NCBI GenBank assembly: GCA_018697195.1
Contig: CM031858.1
Span: 85,123,486-85,187,485 of the forward strand
Direction: 5' to 3'
Origin: Certhia americana
Taxonomy: Eukaryota > Chordata > Aves > Passeriformes > Certhiidae
Length of the DNA stretch: 64,000 bases
Shown here: piece after piece, positions 63,073 through 64,000 of the stretch
Layout: every line of letters begins with the position of its first letter
How positions within the stretch are numbered: the first letter of the stretch is position 1
Position numbers and translations under genes: made by a program
Notes under the pieces: generated by a model
Told to the model about the DNA's origin: nothing
The model's input: only the letters and a program-made list of their open reading frames with translations
Database searches by the model: none

Positions 63073-64000
63073 AAGCCCTGCTCTTGAGATAGTAAAATGT
63101 GGGTTCTCTTTTCTCCTTGCATTCTGCCTTGTAATGTTGGGAGGGTCACACACTACTACCTCTGAAAGGAGTTTGTAAGAATTATAGTCTTTTCTATCCT
63201 TCCTGTCTATCCTCACTCCTCTTCCTTTCCTGTATCCCCTTTTGTAAACTGTGCCACTGACCTTCCTGTAAGGAATTTTAAGACCTATTAGTTAGAAGCT
63301 ATGTCTAAGAGATAGTATAATTATTAAGATTAACAGTAGGATTGCATTGAACAGGACACAATCTAAACCAGTGCAACATTACAGCAAAAAGGTGGCAGCT
63401 TCTTTGTGTCTGTTCATTAATACCACCGGCAGTGCTCAGGTGCCTCATCACATAAGGCAGCAGGCATGCTAGCTGAAAGCTTTTTCAAGGTCTATCTTCT
63501 ATATCTGAATTTAATTATATCAATGGAGTTACACTGATATTAAATATAAATTTATGCATTGGTGGTTATTCAAGCTTAAGATTTATAAAATCGTTGTTTG
63601 GTTACAGTGCAGAGTACTTGCTTTTGGCTCTGATTGTGAGGCTGATTCTATTTCTGCTGAAAGTGATGGTGAAATTTAGTGTTTCTGGACTGAATGGCAT
63701 GTTTAGCTAAGATACTCTGGGTGTTGCAGGAGGGACTGGGAGGTATGTGGAATATAAATCAGCTGTGCATCTCCATATTTTGCATCCAACTGCCCACTGG
63801 GAAATTGTTTTATATGCGTAAAATAACTTCCAAAGGGCCTCCATGTTACACTTCAGGGGATTTACAAAACCAAAAACATAGATAGAAAAATGTTTTTAAA
63901 AAAAAAAAAGGCAAGAAAGAAACTTTGTATCCCTAAAGATTTGACAATTAGGAAGATTTGGAACCAGAAAATTACATAAAAAATTCCATTTTACATATTT
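63073..64000. other. AT-rich non-coding stretch at the window end
   Basis: No gene or transposon is recognised. The first 250 bp are pyrimidine-rich and could be a continuation of the neighbouring LTR-type element, but I cannot show it. An A run lies at about 63896-63909. Confidence 0.5.

Noticed and set aside
1..64000. tRNA, rRNA, CRISPR arrays, bacterial operons and intact viral genes
   Set aside because: I looked for them by eye on both strands and found none; the repeats seen are eukaryotic simple repeats, CR1 and LTR remnants.

Overview
The window looks like vertebrate nuclear DNA, and specifically a bird, most likely a songbird. The grounds are several fragments of CR1 LINEs (the dominant avian retrotransposon) and four LTR-type insertions whose sequence I recognise from passerine genomes. 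The DNA is AT-rich, full of homopolymers and microsatellites, and no long intact gene crosses it. I see no tRNA, rRNA, CRISPR array, operon or other prokaryotic signature. The setting is intergenic or a set of large introns. Repeat family identities come from memory, without a library search.

Layout. 1-13.9 kb: mostly unique AT-rich DNA with a GAT microsatellite and a few exon-like stretches (4.15 and 5.10 kb). 13.9-14.95 kb: an LTR-type element with an internal 45-50 bp tandem array, followed by a frameshifted CR1 piece on the plus strand. 15-21.9 kb: AT-rich DNA holding an A/C-rich tract with a G-quadruplex candidate, a T32 run, a TA/TG repeat and, next to that repeat, a small CpG-bearing GC-rich patch with a strong CTCF-like motif on the minus strand. 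21.9-22.95 kb: two LTRs in opposite orientation. 23-29.5 kb: AT-rich DNA. 29.5-32.65 kb: two minus-strand CR1 3' ends. 32.65-39.66 kb: unique DNA with a candidate exon near 37.0 kb. 39.66-40.76 kb: a minus-strand CR1 reverse-transcriptase fragment. 43.6-44.85 kb: a long LTR-type element. 44.85-62.67 kb: AT-rich DNA with a polypurine minisatellite and a run of three exon-like, phase-compatible segments at 52.3-53.85 kb. 62.67-63.07 kb: a minus-strand LTR-like element. The rest is AT-rich.

No coding gene can be named. The best coding lead is a plus-strand set of short open segments bounded by reasonable splice sites (36941-37078, 52343-52474, 52563-52648, 53733-53844). These could be exons of one unrecognised gene whose introns make up most of the window, but pseudo-exons are common and I hold them at low confidence. 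I did not find a previously undescribed biological system. The signals most worth a check are the CTCF-like site, the candidate exon set, and a 22-nt leader/splice-donor motif shared by two different LTR elements.
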